DNA of 32,035 bases from Desulfotignum sp. (GTDB lineage Bacteria > Desulfobacterota > Desulfobacteria > Desulfobacterales > Desulfobacteraceae). The position numbers were made by a program, and so were the translations under genes. Below the pieces are notes generated by a model that worked only from the letters and a program-made list of their open reading frames with translations, made no database searches and was not told the origin of the DNA. Within the stretch, counting starts at the first letter, position 1. Each line of letters opens with the position of its first letter. This document shows positions 1 through 7,204 of this stretch, piece after piece. The stretch covers positions 1 to 32,035 of the forward strand of contig JAABSA010000041.1 of assembly GCA_011390635.1 (NCBI GenBank), written 5' to 3'.

Positions 1-293
1 GGCCGGGAAATGTCCGGGAGCTGGAAAATATCCTGGAGCGTGCCGTCATCATCTCGTCTGGCCCGAAACTGCGCATGATGGATGATTTTAACAGGCCTTT
101 GGCCTATTTAGGCAAAGCCCCTAAAACGATGGGAACAAAAACACTGGAACAAGTGGTGCACGACTATATTGTCCAGGTTCTGGAACAGACCAACTGGAAA
201 GTCAGCGGGGAAAACAGTGCGACCCAGGTTCTCGGGCTCAACCGCAGCACCCTGCGGGCCCGGATGCGAAAACTTGATATTGTAAAACCCTGA
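1..293 (+). CDS. Sigma-54-dependent transcriptional activator, C-terminal fragment (5' part outside window)
   Basis: The frame is open from the left edge (first full codon at base 3) to TGA at 291-293, so only the last ~97 residues are present. The visible start reads PGNVRELENILERAVI, the conserved end of the sigma-54-interacting AAA+ domain. The final third, with ATQVLGLNRSTLRARMRKL, is a Fis-type helix-turn-helix typical of bacterial enhancer-binding proteins. Such proteins bind palindromic sites 100-200 bp upstream of -24/-12 promoters and use ATP hydrolysis to open the sigma-54 holoenzyme complex. The receiver or sensor domain lies outside the window, so its input signal is unknown. Its stop codon is followed two bases later by the first of a family of 14-bp palindromes that recur before two other operons, making it the natural candidate for their activator. 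The family assignment is firm; the link to those sites is inference. Confidence 0.93.
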   Translation, partial: PGNVRELENILERAVIISSGPKLRMMDDFNRPLAYLGKAPKTMGTKTLEQVVHDYIVQVLEQTNWKVSGENSATQVLGLNRSTLRARMRKLDIVKP

Positions 294-295
294 AC

Positions 296-326
296 GGTCA
301 CATGTGGCCTTTGGTTATATGTGACC
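296..326. promoter_or_regulatory. Tandem 14-bp palindromes, putative enhancer site UAS-1
   Basis: GGTCACATGTGGCC (296-309) and GGTTATATGTGACC (313-326) are two near-palindromes 17 bp apart. The outer half-sites are perfect and the inner ones slightly degenerate. The same motif occurs at 13045-13058 and 19197-19210. The centre of the pair lies about 131 bp upstream of the -12 element at 441-442, a normal distance for an enhancer-binding protein. The binding protein is inferred, not shown. Confidence 0.72.
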
Positions 327-427
327 ATTCGCCTTGATTTTTTTCGCCTTCTTCATTTCTCTTTGTAAAGACGGGTTCCTGCGGCAGATCAAGCAAATGG
401 ACAGGACACGAAAGCAAAGTCAAGCCA

Positions 428-443
428 TGGCATGAAGCTTGCT
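428..443 (+). promoter_or_regulatory. Sigma-54 (-24/-12) promoter P1
   Basis: TGGCATGAAGCTTGCT has GG at 429-430, exactly ten bases, then GC at 441-442, matching the -24/-12 consensus TGGCAC-N5-TTGCW in all but one constrained position. The identical 16-mer is found at 13158-13173. Transcription would start near 454, giving a ~94-nt leader before the ATG at 548. No convincing IHF site was seen between it and UAS-1. Confidence 0.82.
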
Positions 444-547
444 GTTAATACATTATGAAGTCATTACCGGCAGGGCCGGAAAAAAGTTCAGGATCGAATT
501 TCCGGAACCATTCAAACCGCCAGGCATAGATGAAAAAGGTGAGCGTT

Positions 548-907
548 ATGATTGTTGTCAGAATTACCCTGAATGCACTTGCGGATAAACATCTGGAGGT
601 CACGCAGACCCTTCTTTCGCTGATCGAACCTGTTGGGAAGGAAAAGGGTTGCAAAAACTACAATATTTATTGCGATATCCACGACAAAAACCATTTCTGC
701 CTGCTTGAGGAATGGGAAACCCGGGAAAATCTGGACCACCATATCCGGTCCTGCCGATTCGGGGTGCTTCTGGGGATCAAACCGCTTTTGCAGGAACCCT
801 TGAATATCATGATTTATACAATGCCCCATCCCCAGGGAATGGAGGCGGTTGAAGCCATCAGGGCCAAAGGAGTCCCTTATAATGAAAATATTGTTAATTT
901 ATCCTGA
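548..907 (+). CDS. ABM-fold (YgiN-like) putative monooxygenase
   Basis: A 119-residue protein resembling the antibiotic-biosynthesis-monooxygenase / YgiN family: small ferredoxin-like alpha+beta proteins that form dimers and in some members oxidise quinols or other aromatics without a cofactor. Supporting features are the N-terminal strand MIVVRITLNAL, a helix with EVTQTLLSLIEPVGKEKGC, and the family-typical LLEEWETRENLDHHI segment near the middle. The start at 548 is preferred over the in-frame ATG at 530 because AAGGTGAG (536-543) sits just before it. It is the first gene downstream of promoter P1 and overlaps the radical SAM gene by 26 bases, so the two are probably translated together. 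The fold call is good; substrate and even enzymatic activity are unknown, since many family members are uncharacterised. Confidence 0.75.
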   Translation: MIVVRITLNALADKHLEVTQTLLSLIEPVGKEKGCKNYNIYCDIHDKNHFCLLEEWETRENLDHHIRSCRFGVLLGIKPLLQEPLNIMIYTMPHPQGMEAVEAIRAKGVPYNENIVNLS

Positions 908-2360
908 ATTTCCAGAAACTTTCTGGTCATTCACCCATGCCTTAAGCTTTATCGGGAAAAAAGCCGCTTTCCCGCCGCTGGGATTGATCACGGTGGCAGC
1001 CCTGCTGCCCGAAAATTGGGACAAACGCCTGGTCGACACAAATGTGGAACGTCTGAAGGACAAAGATATTGTATGGGCCGACCTGGTGTTTATCGGCGGC
1101 ATGGCGGTACAGCGCACATCGGCCCGGCAGATCATTGACCGCTGCAAGGCATTGGCTGTAACGGTTGTGGCGGGAGGGCCGCTTTTCACCTGTGAGCCTG
1201 AAGCGTTCAAAAACGTGGACCACCTGGTGCTGGATGAAGCAGAACTGACCCTGCCTGAATTTTTGTCGGATTTTGACAAAGGCCGGGCTGAAAAAATTTA
1301 CCGGGCAGACGGATTCTGTAATCCCGATGACACCCCGGTGCCCCAGTGGGGGCTTTTAAACAGGAAACGGTATGCCTCCATGAGCCTGCAATTTTCCAGG
1401 GGCTGTCCCTTTAACTGCGATTTTTGCAATGTGACGGCCTTGTTCGGCCACATCCCCCGATTAAAAAAAGCCGACCGAATCATCCTGGAACTGGATCATA
1501 TTTATGCAGCAGGCTGGCGCGGCAGTATCTTTTTTGTGGATGATAATTTTATCGGTAATAAAACGTATTTGAAAAAAAATCTGCTCCCTGCATTGATTGA
1601 CTGGCGCAAAGATAAAAAGGGCTGTGTGTTTTTTACGGAATCCTCCATCAATCTGGCCGATGACCCCGAACTTCTGGACATGATGGTAAAGGCCGGGTTT
1701 GATTCCGTTTTTATCGGCATTGAATCCCCGGATGAAATCAGCCTCGCCGAATGTCATAAAACCCAGAATAAAAACAGGGATCTTCTGGAAAGCGTGGGCA
1801 TCATCCACCGTTCCGGGCTGCAGGTCATGGGCGGGTTTATTGTCGGATTTGACAATGACGGGCCTGCCATTTTCCAGCGCCAGATCGAATTTATCCAGAA
1901 AAGCGGCATTGTCACCGCCATGGTGGGCATGCTCCAGGCCATTCCGGGAACCCGGCTGTTTGACCGGCTTCAGCAGGAGAGCCGGGTTACTGAATCCTTT
2001 ACCGGGGACAATGTGGACGGCACCACCAATATCATCCCCAAGATGGGCATGGACAATCTGTTTAACGGATACCAGGCCATCATGAAACAGATCTATCAGC
2101 CGAAAAACTATTATTGTCGGATCAGGACCTTATTGATGGAGCTTAAAGCCCCTGAAATCGTTACTCCTATTGATTTTCAACGGTTTCTTTCCTTTTTCAG
2201 GGCAGCCTTGCGGCTCGGTTTTTTCGGGAAAGAGCGGTTCCATTACTGGAATCTGATTCTCTGGACTCTGATTCGAAAACCAAAACTGGTGCCCACGGCC
2301 ATCACCCTTTCCATTTACGGTTATCATTACCGAAAAATCTGCGAGCGATATATTTATTGA
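882..2360 (+). CDS. B12-binding-domain radical SAM protein, DUF4070/HpnP-like
   Basis: A 492-residue enzyme with an N-terminal Rossmann-like cobalamin-binding region (about 1-135, starting MKILLIYPEFP) that lacks a DxHxxG motif. A radical SAM domain follows with the 4Fe-4S ligands C175, C179 and C182 in GCPFNCDFC, then a C-terminal region of the DUF4070 type (about 390-492). This is the layout of class B radical SAM enzymes such as the hopanoid C-2 methylase HpnP, which move a methyl group onto an unactivated carbon, but the family is broad and the substrate here is not identifiable. The start at 882 is chosen because AAAGGAG at 867-872 precedes it; an in-frame ATG at 849 is less well placed. 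It overlaps the ABM gene and is followed by 98 bp before the glycosyltransferase cluster. Confidence 0.86.
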   Translation: MKILLIYPEFPETFWSFTHALSFIGKKAAFPPLGLITVAALLPENWDKRLVDTNVERLKDKDIVWADLVFIGGMAVQRTSARQIIDRCKALAVTVVAGGPLFTCEPEAFKNVDHLVLDEAELTLPEFLSDFDKGRAEKIYRADGFCNPDDTPVPQWGLLNRKRYASMSLQFSRGCPFNCDFCNVTALFGHIPRLKKADRIILELDHIYAAGWRGSIFFVDDNFIGNKTYLKKNLLPALIDWRKDKKGCVFFTESSINLADDPELLDMMVKAGFDSVFIGIESPDEISLAECHKTQNKNRDLLESVGIIHRSGLQVMGGFIVGFDNDGPAIFQRQIEFIQKSGIVTAMVGMLQAIPGTRLFDRLQQESRVTESFTGDNVDGTTNIIPKMGMDNLFNGYQAIMKQIYQPKNYYCRIRTLLMELKAPEIVTPIDFQRFLSFFRAALRLGFFGKERFHYWNLILWTLIRKPKLVPTAITLSIYGYHYRKICERYIY

Positions 2361-2414
2361 CAATCCTTAGTTTCAAAAGCCGGAATCTTTGATGTTTCTC
2401 AAGGCACCGGAAGC

Positions 2415-2438
2415 AGACCCAAGGGGAATTCCGGGTCT
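2415..2438 (+). other. Short hairpin in the 5' leader of the GT4 fusion gene
   Basis: AGACCC (2415-2420) and GGGTCT (2433-2438) can pair around a loop that contains GGAATTCC. There is no T-run after it, so it is not a classic terminator. It may influence mRNA processing or translation between the radical SAM and glycosyltransferase genes, or it may be meaningless. Confidence 0.3.
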
Positions 2439-2458
2439 AATAAAACAAAGAGGCGCCT

Positions 2459-4780
2459 ATGACAATGAAACCCAAACATGATGAAGATATCACATCCATA
2501 GCCGTCATCGGCAATTATCTGCCCCGGCAATGCGGCATTGCCACCTTTACCAGAGATCTGGTGGAAGGATTGTCTGCAATATCTCCGGATATGGATTGCT
2601 GGACGGTTGCAATGAATGACACCTTAAAAGGATATCCCTACCCTGAAAAAGTCCGCTTTGAAATCAACCAGAACATACTGGCCGATTACGGCATTGCATC
2701 CCAGTTTTTAAATTTCACCGGGGCCGATATTGTCTGCCTCCAGCATGAATTCGGTATTTTCGGCGGGTCTGCCGGCAGCCATCTGCTCAAGCTGCTGGGT
2801 GACCTTCACATGCCTGTGGTGACGACCCTGCATACGGTTTTAAAAGACCCTGCCCCGGAGTACCGGGATATCATGTGCAGATTAAGTGATCTGTCGGACA
2901 AACTCGTGGTCATGAGCCATAAGGCCGAAGATTTTTTAGAAGATATCTATGGTGTCCCCCGTGAGAAAATAGCATTTATCCATCACGGAATACCGGACAT
3001 GCCCTTTATCGATTCCAGTTTTCACAAGGACAAATTTGCGGTGGAAGGCAAAAAGGTATTGCTCACTTTTGGCCTTCTGTCCCCGAACAAAGGAATTGAA
3101 ACCGCTTTGCAGGCCCTTCCGGCAGTCTTAGAAAAACATCCGGATGTGGTCTATATCATTCTTGGCCGCACCCATCCCCATGTCTTGAAATCTCAAGGGG
3201 AGGCCTACCGGATCATGCTCCAGCAGCTGGCTCACCAACTGGGGATCAACCGGCATGTCATTTTCCAAAACAGTTTTGTGGCCTTGCGGGAACTGGGTGA
3301 ATTTCTCGGCATTGCCGATATCTATATTTCCCCATATCCTGAAGAGGCCCAGATTACTTCCGGGACCCTGGCCTATGCCATGGGAACCGGCAAGGCCATC
3401 ATTTCAACCCCCTATTGGTATGCTGTTGAAATGCTGGCTGAAGGCCGGGGGAAAATCGTCCCCTTTAAAAACCCTAATGCCCTTGCAGAACAGATCAATG
3501 CCCTTCTGGACAATGACGGCCAACGCCACGCCATGCGCAAAAAAGCCTATACCTTTACGCGTGAGGCAGTGTGGAAGGAGGTATCGAAGCAGTATCTGGA
3601 GATTTTCAAGGAGGTCCGTCAAAACCGCATCCGCCATCCGCGGCCCAGGTGTTCCTATATTGAAGACATTGAGGCCATAACCCATTTCGATCTGCCCGAA
3701 ATCAAACTGGATCATCTCAAGGCCCTGACCGATGATACCGGCATCCTCCAGCATGCCAACCATACCATCCCGGACAGGGCCTATGGATACTGCACCGATG
3801 ATAATGCAAGGGCCCTGCTGGTGACTGTCCTGGGGCAAAGATACCTGCCGGCCAACGGATTCGGGCTGGATGCCCTGGCCGGTCATTATCTCGGGTTTCT
3901 GTTAAACGCGTTTGATGCAAAAAACGGCCGGTTCCGCAATTTTATGGACTATTCACGGCAGTGGGTGGAAGAAACCGGGTCGGAAGATTCCCATGGCCGG
4001 GCGCTGTGGTGCCTGGGAAAGGCTGTGGCATATCTGGAGAATCCCAGCCACCTGGCCGTGAGCACTGTTTTGTTCAAAAGGGCGCTGGGGATTGCGGAAT
4101 ATTTTTTTGCCCCCCGGGCTGTTGCGTTCACCCTCATCGGTCTGGATGCCTACCTGGGCAAATTTTGCGGGGACAGCGATGCCAGAAGGATCAGGGATAT
4201 TCTGGCGGACCGGCTGTTCATCCAGTTTAAAGATCATGGCACAAAAGACTGGCCCTGGCTTGAAGGTGCCTTAAATTATGCCAATGCCAAACTGCCCCAG
4301 GCCCTGATCCTGTCCGGGAACAGGATGCAGCGCACCGCTATGGTGGATATGGGTCTGAACTCCCTGAAATGGCTTTTGGCCATCCAGACGGATGATCATC
4401 ATTTTGCACCTGTCGGCAGCAACGGCTGGTATCAAAAACAAGGAAAAAAAGCCCGGTTCGATCAGCAGCCCATTGAAGCCAAAGCCATGGTTGAGGCTTG
4501 TGTGGAAGCCTATAATATCACCCGGGACCGGCAGTGGTTTGAAAACAGCGTCATGAGTTTTAACTGGTTTCTCGGGCATAATGATCTGAATATGCCCCTG
4601 TATGACCCCAAAACCGGCGGTTGCCGGGACGGGCTCATGGTGGACGGCATCAACCAGAACCAGGGGGCCGAGTCTACGCTGGCATGGCTGTTGTCCTTGC
4701 TGACCCTGCAGAAGCTCTATGCCGATGAAATATGCAACCAACCGCCATTCCGGTCACCAGAAAAAGCGGTTAGCGGTTAG
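2459..4780 (+). CDS. GT4 glycosyltransferase fused to a six-hairpin glycosidase-like domain
   Basis: A 773-residue two-part cytoplasmic protein. Residues ~12-395 are a GT-B glycosyltransferase of the GT4 type: NYLPRQCGIATFTRDLVEG at the start, then LQHEFGIFGG, HTVL, HHGIPD, GLLSPNKGIETA and a nucleotide-sugar-side segment around ISPYPEEAQITSGTLAYAMG. Residues ~400-765 form a helix-rich domain with YGYCTDDNARAL, DWPWLEGALNYANAKLPQAL and GGCRDGLMVDGINQNQGAES, resembling (alpha/alpha)6 barrels seen in glycosidases and phosphorylases. The gene is preceded by AAAGAGG at 2446-2452. Neighbouring GT4 and GH130-like genes suggest it elongates, and may also trim, a mannoside or related glycan. No signal peptide or membrane segment is seen. 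Donor and acceptor are unknown, and the second domain may be structural rather than catalytic. Confidence 0.85.
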   Translation: MTMKPKHDEDITSIAVIGNYLPRQCGIATFTRDLVEGLSAISPDMDCWTVAMNDTLKGYPYPEKVRFEINQNILADYGIASQFLNFTGADIVCLQHEFGIFGGSAGSHLLKLLGDLHMPVVTTLHTVLKDPAPEYRDIMCRLSDLSDKLVVMSHKAEDFLEDIYGVPREKIAFIHHGIPDMPFIDSSFHKDKFAVEGKKVLLTFGLLSPNKGIETALQALPAVLEKHPDVVYIILGRTHPHVLKSQGEAYRIMLQQLAHQLGINRHVIFQNSFVALRELGEFLGIADIYISPYPEEAQITSGTLAYAMGTGKAIISTPYWYAVEMLAEGRGKIVPFKNPNALAEQINALLDNDGQRHAMRKKAYTFTREAVWKEVSKQYLEIFKEVRQNRIRHPRPRCSYIEDIEAITHFDLPEIKLDHLKALTDDTGILQHANHTIPDRAYGYCTDDNARALLVTVLGQRYLPANGFGLDALAGHYLGFLLNAFDAKNGRFRNFMDYSRQWVEETGSEDSHGRALWCLGKAVAYLENPSHLAVSTVLFKRALGIAEYFFAPRAVAFTLIGLDAYLGKFCGDSDARRIRDILADRLFIQFKDHGTKDWPWLEGALNYANAKLPQALILSGNRMQRTAMVDMGLNSLKWLLAIQTDDHHFAPVGSNGWYQKQGKKARFDQQPIEAKAMVEACVEAYNITRDRQWFENSVMSFNWFLGHNDLNMPLYDPKTGGCRDGLMVDGINQNQGAESTLAWLLSLLTLQKLYADEICNQPPFRSPEKAVSG

Positions 4781-4792
4781 CTTAAAACTTAC

Positions 4793-4810
4793 ATATAAAA
4801 CGTTTTATAT
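4793..4810. repeat. Perfect 18-bp palindrome before the GT4-cupin gene
   Basis: ATATAAAACGTTTTATAT is a perfect inverted repeat ending one base before the Shine-Dalgarno AAAGGAAAG (4811-4819). It could be an operator or an RNA hairpin that hides the ribosome site. It is very A/T rich, so chance is a real alternative. Immediately upstream, the 7-bp unit GCGGTTA is repeated in tandem across the stop of the preceding gene. Confidence 0.35.
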
Positions 4811-4819
4811 AAAGGAAAG

Positions 4820-6175
4820 ATGATGCGTATTGCCATGCTGTCACCCATTGCCTGGCGGACTCCGCCGGTGCACTACGGCCCCTGGGAAAAAGTGGCCTCC
4901 CTTTTAACGGAAGGACTGGTTGCGCGGGGCCACGATGTCACCTTGTTCGCCACAAAGGATTCATTGACCCATGCCACCCTGCATGCCGTTTGTGCGAAAG
5001 GATATGAAGAAGATCCCACCATCATTCCAAAGGTGTCTGAATGCCTTCATATTTCCGAACTGTTTGATCATGCCGAAGCATTCGACATCATTCACAACCA
5101 TTTTGATTTTCTGCCCTTAACCTATACGGGACTTACCCACACCCCGGTGGTCACAACCATCCACGGATTTTCATCACCAAAAATTCTTCCGGTGTTCAGA
5201 AAATACAATAAAAAAACCTTTTATGTGTCCATCAGCGAGGCTGACCGAAACCCGGATCTCGACTATATCAGGACCATTCATCACGGCATTGACCTGACAG
5301 AATTTGATTTTCAGCCCAATCCTGAAGAGTTTCTTCTGTTCCTGGGCCGGTTCCACCCGGATAAGGGTGCCAAAGAGGCCATCGAGATTGCCCGGGCTTC
5401 GGGCAGAAAACTGGTCATGGCCGGCATCATACAGGATGAGGCCTATTTTAATGCACATATCAGGCATGCTATCGATGACGACCAGGTAACCTATCTGGGA
5501 AGCATCGGGCCGGAAAAAAGAAATGAGGTTCTGGGCAAGGCATTTGCTTTGCTGCATCCTATCAATTTTGACGAACCCTTCGGCCTTAGTGTCATTGAAT
5601 CCATGGCCTGCGGCACCCCGGTGATTGCCGTCAACCGGGGCAGCATGCCCGAACTGATCCAGGACAAGAGGAACGGGTTTCTGGTTTCCGGTGTGCAGGA
5701 AGCGGTCCTTGCCGTTGGGTGCATCAGCGGCATTGACCGGACTTTTTGCCGGAAAACCGTTCTGGACCATTTCACCGTTGATCACATGGTTGAAAATTAT
5801 ATCCAGGTTTATGAAGAAATCCTTGAAACGACAACGCGTGAAGATCATCGGCCCTGGGGATTCTACCAGATTCTTTCCGATGAGAATGCTTTTAAGAATA
5901 AAAAAATAGTGGTTTATCCGGGAAAGCGCTTGAGCCTCCAGCGGCATCAGCACAGGGATGAACACTGGTTTGTGGTCAGCGGACAGGGCATATGGACCCT
6001 GGACGGTGTGGAAAAAAAACTTGTGGCAGGACAATCGGTGGATATCCCGCGCAAATCCGTTCACAGGATTCAAAATAACGGCATGGAAAATCTGGTATTT
6101 ACGGAAGTTCAGACCGGTGATTATTTTGGTGAAGATGATATTGAACGCCTGGAAGATGATTTTGGCAGAAATTAA
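4820..6175 (+). CDS. GT4 glycosyltransferase with C-terminal mannose-6-phosphate-isomerase-type cupin
   Basis: A 451-residue fusion. Residues 1-~335 are a GT4 enzyme: MRIAMLSPIAWRTPPVHYG N-terminus, HNHFDFLPL, TTIHGF, HHGID, LGRFHPDKG and the donor-binding EPFGLSVIESMACGTPVIA with its E-x7-E pair. Residues ~343-440 are a cupin closely resembling the C-terminal domain of type II phosphomannose isomerase/ManC: RPWGFYQIL, YPGKRLSLQRHQHRDEHW, VSGQGIWTLDG and DIPRKSVHRIQN, with the His/Glu metal-ligand pattern intact. Such cupins convert fructose-6-P to mannose-6-P in ManC-type enzymes, so the fusion hints at coupling of mannose supply to glycosyl transfer. Two consecutive ATGs exist (4820, 4823) behind AAAGGAAAG. 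It is followed 19 bp later by a GH130-like gene. Whether the cupin is an active isomerase or a sugar-binding module is open. Confidence 0.85.
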   Translation: MMRIAMLSPIAWRTPPVHYGPWEKVASLLTEGLVARGHDVTLFATKDSLTHATLHAVCAKGYEEDPTIIPKVSECLHISELFDHAEAFDIIHNHFDFLPLTYTGLTHTPVVTTIHGFSSPKILPVFRKYNKKTFYVSISEADRNPDLDYIRTIHHGIDLTEFDFQPNPEEFLLFLGRFHPDKGAKEAIEIARASGRKLVMAGIIQDEAYFNAHIRHAIDDDQVTYLGSIGPEKRNEVLGKAFALLHPINFDEPFGLSVIESMACGTPVIAVNRGSMPELIQDKRNGFLVSGVQEAVLAVGCISGIDRTFCRKTVLDHFTVDHMVENYIQVYEEILETTTREDHRPWGFYQILSDENAFKNKKIVVYPGKRLSLQRHQHRDEHWFVVSGQGIWTLDGVEKKLVAGQSVDIPRKSVHRIQNNGMENLVFTEVQTGDYFGEDDIERLEDDFGRN

Positions 6176-6194
6176 CACACAGAAAGGGTTTGTC

Positions 6195-7136
6195 ATGAAT
6201 ACCCGAAAAGATATCATCACGCGCTGTGCAGACAATCCCATCCTGACAAAAGAGGATGTCCCCTATCCGGTCGCAACGGTTCATAATGCCGGTGTGGTCA
6301 AATATCAAGGTCAGTATATCATGCTGTTCAGATCCCATCTTTATAACGGGCGCTCCATCATCGGACGGGCAGACAGCAAGGATGGATTTTCATTTACCGT
6401 CAGCCCCGAACCCTTTTTAATCCCGGCTGCAGATGGTGTTTTTGCCGAGTATGAATCATTCGGCGTAGAAGACCTGCGGATCAATCCGGTGGGAGATGAA
6501 TTTTTGCTCACCTACAGTGCCTATTCATGTCACGGGGTCTGTATTGCCCTGGCCAGGACCCTGGATTTTAAAACGGTTGAACGCATTGCCCTGATCACCC
6601 AGGCGGATTTGCGCAACGTGGTCATTTTTCCCGAAAAAATAAAGGGCCGGTATGTGCGTTTTGACCGCCCCCATTCGGAAATATCCCCCTGGTCTATCTG
6701 GATTTCCTATTCTCCCGATCTGATTCACTGGGGGAATTCCCGGGTGATCATGAAACCATTGGCCTATCACTGGGATGAAATGAAAATCGGGCCCGGCGCG
6801 CCACCCATAAAAACGGAAAAAGGCTGGCTGAATATCTATCACGGGGTTTTCAAAACCATGTCCGGGACCGTATACCGGCTCGGCGCTGCCCTGCATGCAC
6901 TGGATGATCCGGCAATCCTTATCGGGGTTTGTGATGAGTGGATTCTTCAGCCGGAAGACCCCTGGGAAAGGGTCGGCTACGTTCCCAATGTGGTGTTTGC
7001 CTGCGGTGCGGTTCCGGAAGAAGACGGCACGGTAAAAATTTACTGGGGGGGTGCGGATACGGTCATGTGCGCGGGTACGGCTAAGATTGACGACCTGGTA
7101 TCGCTCTGCATCTCTTCTCCCCGGCCGGCCATGTGA
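6195..7136 (+). CDS. GH130-like beta-mannoside phosphorylase / glycosidase (first of pair)
   Basis: A 313-residue five-bladed-propeller-type protein of the GH130 (PH1107-related) family, whose characterised members phosphorolyse or hydrolyse beta-mannosides. Visible signatures are VATVHNAGVVKYQGQYIMLF near the start, FGVEDLRI with the family acidic pair E92-D93, KIGPGAPPIKTEKGWLNIYH around residue 200, and GYVPNVVFACG near the C-terminus. The start at 6195 follows AGAAAGGG at 6181-6188; the frame is open further upstream but overlaps the previous gene and is not family-like. No signal peptide is present, so action is cytoplasmic, consistent with a phosphorylase saving the bond energy as mannose-1-phosphate. 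Direction (synthesis or breakdown) and linkage cannot be told from sequence. Confidence 0.85.
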   Translation: MNTRKDIITRCADNPILTKEDVPYPVATVHNAGVVKYQGQYIMLFRSHLYNGRSIIGRADSKDGFSFTVSPEPFLIPAADGVFAEYESFGVEDLRINPVGDEFLLTYSAYSCHGVCIALARTLDFKTVERIALITQADLRNVVIFPEKIKGRYVRFDRPHSEISPWSIWISYSPDLIHWGNSRVIMKPLAYHWDEMKIGPGAPPIKTEKGWLNIYHGVFKTMSGTVYRLGAALHALDDPAILIGVCDEWILQPEDPWERVGYVPNVVFACGAVPEEDGTVKIYWGGADTVMCAGTAKIDDLVSLCISSPRPAM

Positions 7137-7204
7137 CAATTGTCACAAAGGGCAATGGGTATAATCCCTGCGCTTAAATTGCAGTTACATAAGGAAGCCC
7201 GCAC

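Noticed and set aside
294-547. Minus-strand open frames between the activator and the ABM gene
   Set aside because: They lack ribosome sites and protein-family features, and they overlap the enhancer and promoter or the start of the ABM gene.
5174-6241. 355-codon open frame on the minus strand
   Set aside because: It lies antisense to the GT4-cupin gene and has no family-like sequence or ribosome site; it mirrors the codon use of the real gene.
7139-7171. TTGTCA and TATAAT boxes, and a GG-N10-GC spacing, upstream of the second GH130-like gene
   Set aside because: The sigma-70-like boxes are only 14 bp apart, too close. The GG-N10-GC match lacks the other -24/-12 bases and has no upstream palindrome at the expected distance.
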